Shown here: positions 59,701 to 64,000 of the stretch, in pieces | How the letters are laid out: each line of letters begins with the position of its first letter | Numbering within the stretch: the first letter of the stretch is position 1 | Source: Colias croceus | Taxonomy: Eukaryota; Arthropoda; Insecta; Lepidoptera; Pieridae | Length of the DNA: 64,000 nt | Direction: 5' to 3' | Assembly (NCBI RefSeq): GCF_905220415.1 | Contig: NC_059545.1 | Coordinates: 8,194,001-8,258,000 of the forward strand | Made by a program: the position numbers and the translations under genes | The notes under the pieces: generated by a model | The model's input: the letters and a program-made list of their open reading frames with translations, nothing else | The model's database searches: none | Told to the model about the DNA's origin: nothing

Positions 59701-60191
59701 CTGGAAATAAAAGGAATTTTATTGAGCATAATATGTTAAATAATTTTATTAATGAAACGCAATCTACTTAAAATATATTTACATTGAAATAAACACGTAA
59801 CATGATATCGTTAAACTCTAAAATATTGCTTATTAAAATGTGCCAATATTCTGCAACTCTATACCAGTCTGAAGCCAAATTAACACGAGGTCAATACGTC
59901 GATTCAGGTAGATCGCGTTACAATTTTTGAGTACCACAATAATTCGGTTTGCATTGCGGCCGACCGCATAACAGAACTCTGATGACGGGCGTGAAATTCG
60001 ATGCAGATATCACGTTATTCGTGACAGCCACCAGAGTGATCGTAAGGTCGACAAAACGCAGAATAGAACAATACTGTGTGCGCGTTCGATTGATCGCGAT
60101 GCGCTTTTGGTGGCATCGCCTTTGTTCCATTGTTAGTTTCTCCTAGTAACGCCTGAGAACTGTGATACAACGATTGTTTTAATGCATACCT
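59701..60191 (-). other. 5' intron or upstream region
   Basis: A moderately GC-richer block at 59930-60130 (gcattgcggccgaccgcata, gtgtgcgcgttcgattgatc) lies upstream of the first coding exon and could contain a noncoding first exon or promoter. I cannot define a TSS. The short open frames on both strands here show no motif. Confidence 0.4.
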
Positions 60192-60802
60192 GGGGCCTTA
60201 GCCAAACGGCAAAACGCCAAGGAATAGAATACGCTATCGATAGAAATTGACATAAGCGTATGATGTTTTGCATAAGGATTCGGTCACCCTACCAACGACA
60301 ACGACGACCACGAACAAAATTTTCATCCAGTCGCAATTAAATAAAATTGTGCAAAACACAATTAAAAATGAAATTTAAGAATTTCCTGTCGTATTGGTGT
60401 TTGGAAAAAAAAATTTTGAGATCAATGGATAAACAAACAGGTTTTTCATAGAAACGGTGGCTCCTAGAAAAAAATGTATTTAACCTTTTTTATAGATAAT
60501 TAGATTATATACAATTTTGGTTCAGGTGATTGTATGATAAACTTACCGTCTCGGCGAAAATCGCAAAAAACCCTATTTCTTTTTATTAATTGACCTCGAA
60601 TTTTTTTATTCCTGTGTACCAGAATGACGGGAGATTTTAATATTGATTTTGAACAAATTTCGGCAAGATTGGAACTTTGGTCGTGGTCGTCTGCGTCGTT
60701 GGTAGTGTGATCGAACCATTACCAAAATGTCATGAGCTTATGTCAATAATTAGCGTTAGCAGTTTCTATTCCATGGCGTTACGTACGTTTGTCTAAGGCC
60801 CC
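60192..60802. mobile_element. 611-bp element with about 130-bp imperfect inverted ends
   Basis: The left end ggggccttagccaaacggca and the right end ..gtctaaggcccc are inverted. The homology continues about 130 bp through gacataagc and ccaacgac(g/a)..cgacgaccacga with substitutions and gaps. No clear target duplication is seen. It is an older non-autonomous DNA transposon with no ORF. Confidence 0.7.
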
Positions 60803-61616
60803 TGTTAGGTTACGCACGTCGTGAACCGCAGAGTTTACTAAACTATGCTATCTATAATATAATTATAAGGGGAGGCCTTGTTAATAATTCCATTTAGAAA
60901 AAGGACTATATATGATTTTGTACTTCATTAGTTTTTTAGATAACCTACTTACCAATCTACGTAGAGGTATCTACCTAAGTCGTATTACCTTCCTGTATTT
61001 TAATACTTGTACCTATAGAATTATGTACTTAATAATTATTTTTTGTCGCTACAGTAAAGCGGAGCGGTCAATTTACTATTTACTCAACAATAACAAAGTA
61101 AGTAGTCAATACAATAACAAAATGTAAGCTAACTATACACTTTCTTATCCAACTAGTCTTATCAGTATTTCCCTATAAAGTAATATTTTGTATTACATTA
61201 TAAGGATGCATGCCTAATCTCTTTTTAATCACATCGATCGGCTCTATACAAGATATTCTTGAGCTAGCAGATAGCGATAGCACATTTATACGGCTTCAAG
61301 TACAATAATTTATAATGTATGGTCTATGCATGAATATGATAGGAACTAATCTTATATTACCAGCAGCTACGATATTCTGCAACCGAGTCGAGTTACATGA
61401 ATGAATTGGTGACAAGAACGTATATCTAGTTAGGTATTTTACTATTTTATATGACCTAATTTTAAAGCCTTTAAACAAAACAACCCAATAAAGTATTACC
61501 TAAAAAAATAGTAACCAAGCATCTGTTAAAATCAGATAGTGAAAAAACTATCCGAACGACATCTTTACTGCTATGAGAGAACTGTACACAGCAACACAGC
61601 AGTTCCTCGACAATAA
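60803..61616 (-). other. No recognised element
   Basis: AT-rich DNA upstream of the gene's first coding exon; nothing supportable. Confidence 0.6.
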
Positions 61617-62356
61617 GCCTTGATTTATAAGTAAGATAACCTCAAGATAACACTGTATTATGTTAATGATTCAATATTATATTATTCCATCCGTAGCAAA
61701 TCATGATAACTGCAATAGGTTTTACAATGTGAGGTTGTTTACCTACATTACACGATTTCATAAGTATAGGTGCTTATGTTTATGAACTCTCTGCAAAACG
61801 ACACAAAACAGAACTAACTACTTTATATATTACTTTATATAATTAACTCTATTACACAGAATTATATAATTAACTCTATTATTAGAGTTAATTATATCGC
61901 GAATACGGTATTTTATAATATAATTCGTAAATATATTATTTGCAGGTAAATGAACTGTTACATACTTACATAATTTTAGTTTGTATATATTTGCCTTGAT
62001 TTATAAGTAAGATAACCTCAAGATAACACTGTATTATGTTAATGATTCAATAATATATTATTCCATCCGTAGCAAATCATGATAACTGCAATACGTTTTA
62101 CAATGTGAGGTTGTTTACATTACACGATTTCATAAGTATAGGTGCTTATGTTTATGAACTCTCTGCAAAACGACACAAAACAGAACTAACTACTTTATAT
62201 ATTACTTTATATAATTAACTCTATTACACAGAATTATATAATTAACTCTATTATTAGAGTTAATTATATCGCGAATACGGTATTTTATAATATAATTCGT
62301 AAATATATTATTTGCAGGTAAATGAACTGTGACATACTTACATAATTTTAGTTTGT
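61617..62356. repeat. Recent tandem duplication, period 376 bp
   Basis: Copy 1 (61617-61992) and copy 2 (61993-62356) both start gccttgatttataagtaaga and end acataattttagtttgt. They differ by a 4-base indel (gtttacctacatt/gtttacatt) and a few substitutions. Each carries a 15-bp perfect hairpin (61864-61897 in copy 1) and a ttgcaggtaaatg motif. No terminal inverted repeats are seen, so this is a segmental tandem duplication and not a transposon. Confidence 0.9.
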
Positions 62357-64000
62357 GTAGTTAAGCTTGCTTTCATTTAATTTAAACCAATCAGAAAATT
62401 ATCGAGTTTCTAAAGAAAATATTGCATATTTTTACGTAATTACGTATTAACGTTAAGCAATTTTTTAATTAGACATGTTCTTATTTCCGGACGTCCGACT
62501 TCTTGATTACAACGCGTGTAACTTTAGTTTTTCTTTTCTGCAATTTTTGATCGTAATAATTATAATTTATAATTTAAAAATACGATAAATTATTTTACAT
62601 TTATATAATAATTCCAATCACGTAGCGCATTATACACACATAAGTGTAATAAGCCTCACATCGCGTATAAAGCATATGAAGTGAAACATTTTTTCACTCT
62701 ATACGATCACGTACATTTCTCACAGCCTAATTCACACGTCTCCATAAGGCATCGATAAGCATCTCCGACATCCAGCGCTGCAGCGCTTAGTCAAAGTATT
62801 TCTCTCGTGTATGTTAATCTTGCAGCGTTGTAAATCGCTTTATTTAACACACAGATCCGCATAGCGAGCAATGAACGTGCATTTAAATCATGCAAGATTA
62901 ATAGCGCAGAAAATAAAAGTTGTAGGTACATTATCAAAATACGAGTTTGTCATGAAGGTGCGGTGTTTCATTCACCAATACAAAGTTCATAATATTGTCG
63001 TATGTCATGACTCATATCTTGTTATAATTTTCTATATTTCTTATCGAATTGCGGTTTAAGTCATGGCAAGTCATAATCAAGTTCAGTGACTATAATATAG
63101 GTACGGACAAAAGCAACAGAGCTAAAACGCATCATCTAGGAACCAAAGGCCACCTACGATACAATAACATGTGGTAGTTTCATCGTTTGACGAAGGGAAC
63201 CCTAGAATACTTAATTTCAAATTAATGTAGAGTTATCTCCAAACTTACCTATATAGAGTTGCGTAACTTTGCTATCTTACCCTCTGTAAAACTGTTCCTA
63301 CCTAGTTTGTTTCACTAATCATTACTATTGTTGTTGGAATTATGCAATCAGCATAATAGTAAGTACATTCTGAATGAAAAAGATTTAATTGCCAATAGGA
63401 CATATCGTATAACCTACAGTGTATTTATTACTGATTAAATACCCTACCGAAAGGCGAAAACTTTGAATACCTACCAACTAACGTAGGTAATGCAAAAAGT
63501 TCAATTGTAAATTTATTTAAACAAAAACAAGAACCAAATGCATAACTCTACTTTTTAAAACAAGCTAAAGAACGTGTGCACAAAAAATAAGTCTATATCA
63601 TTTTAGTAAACTTGAATCGAATTTCTTTCATTCTCACAAAATAAAACAACGAACTGCCACCTTCTTATTGTCCTAATGATCACGTGTTGTTTTCCCTAAC
63701 CCATTTTGTATACCAAAACATGACGAACAAAGCAAATCTGTCAAGAAACCAACGTGACAGCTCACCGCGATAATTGTATTCGTCAATATTTATGGTTCCA
63801 ATGCAAATACTGACGCAAATGTTGGAAAAGAACTTTCTTTGCCGCAGCTATTTAGTTAATGACCTGACGACCTAGAAGCCGTTACGTGCCTGATAATGAT
63901 AACGCGTTACAGATTAAATCAGTCATAGAATATTAAAACATATTCGATAAAATATACGTTACGCTGCAAATTTATAGCATTATGCACACACGTCTTGATA
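62357..64000 (-). other. No recognised element
   Basis: AT-rich DNA; a slightly GC-richer stretch at about 62735-62830 (catccagcgctgcagcgctt, a short palindrome) was noted. No gene or repeat family was recognised. Confidence 0.55.

Overview
The window looks like nuclear DNA of a moth or butterfly (Lepidoptera). It is AT-rich, one intron-rich gene has exons with canonical GT/AG junctions, and the introns are littered with repeat families I know from lepidopteran genomes. These include short repeats ending in 'cgcgggcgaagccgcgggcg..agctagt' with GACA/TCTG runs, 'accgact..agtcggt' elements, 'gggttccg..cggaaccct' elements and 'gacccacttgatggtaggtgatggtcaccgccca' LINE tails. There is no prokaryotic, viral or CRISPR content.

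One gene fills the window on the minus strand: the N-terminal half of a supervillin (Svil) homologue, a villin/gelsolin-superfamily scaffold at the membrane-actin-myosin II interface. I joined nine coding exons by hand from splice sites and reading phase: 59530-59415, 59012-58097, 47296-47188, 9051-6657, 4643-4174, 3682-3413, 3182-3003, 2728-2393 and 1505-1375. All nine join without a frame break into about 1641 codons. The identity rests on the basic N-terminus (ARIQKYKEERRRQL, close to vertebrate supervillin ERIARYKAERRRQL), the order of short conserved blocks (RYKTQPVTIDE, RASMWQQLQQQ, IERFKTQS, MSLMEKMKMFN) and the long disordered charged sequence. The gelsolin repeats and villin headpiece must lie beyond coordinate 1.

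Layout: 1-1000 holds a probable extra minus-strand promoter and first exon with a 48-codon ORF. 1.4-9.05 kb is the dense exon cluster. 9.05-47.2 kb is a 38-kb intron with transposons and at least one convincing alternative first coding exon (40298-40226). 47.2-58.1 kb is a second large intron with a long-inverted-repeat element. 58.1-59.7 kb holds the first two coding exons. 59.7-64 kb is 5' intron or upstream DNA with a terminal-inverted-repeat element and a recent 376-bp tandem duplication.

The most interesting points are: (1) an alternative first exon at 40.2 kb that would give supervillin a hydrophobic N-terminal membrane segment and that splices in phase to the large exon; (2) nine tandem [G/S/P]ILK-basic-Ser repeats in the large exon, four matching the protein phosphatase 1 SILK docking motif; (3) several structured non-autonomous transposons with subterminal repeat arrays.
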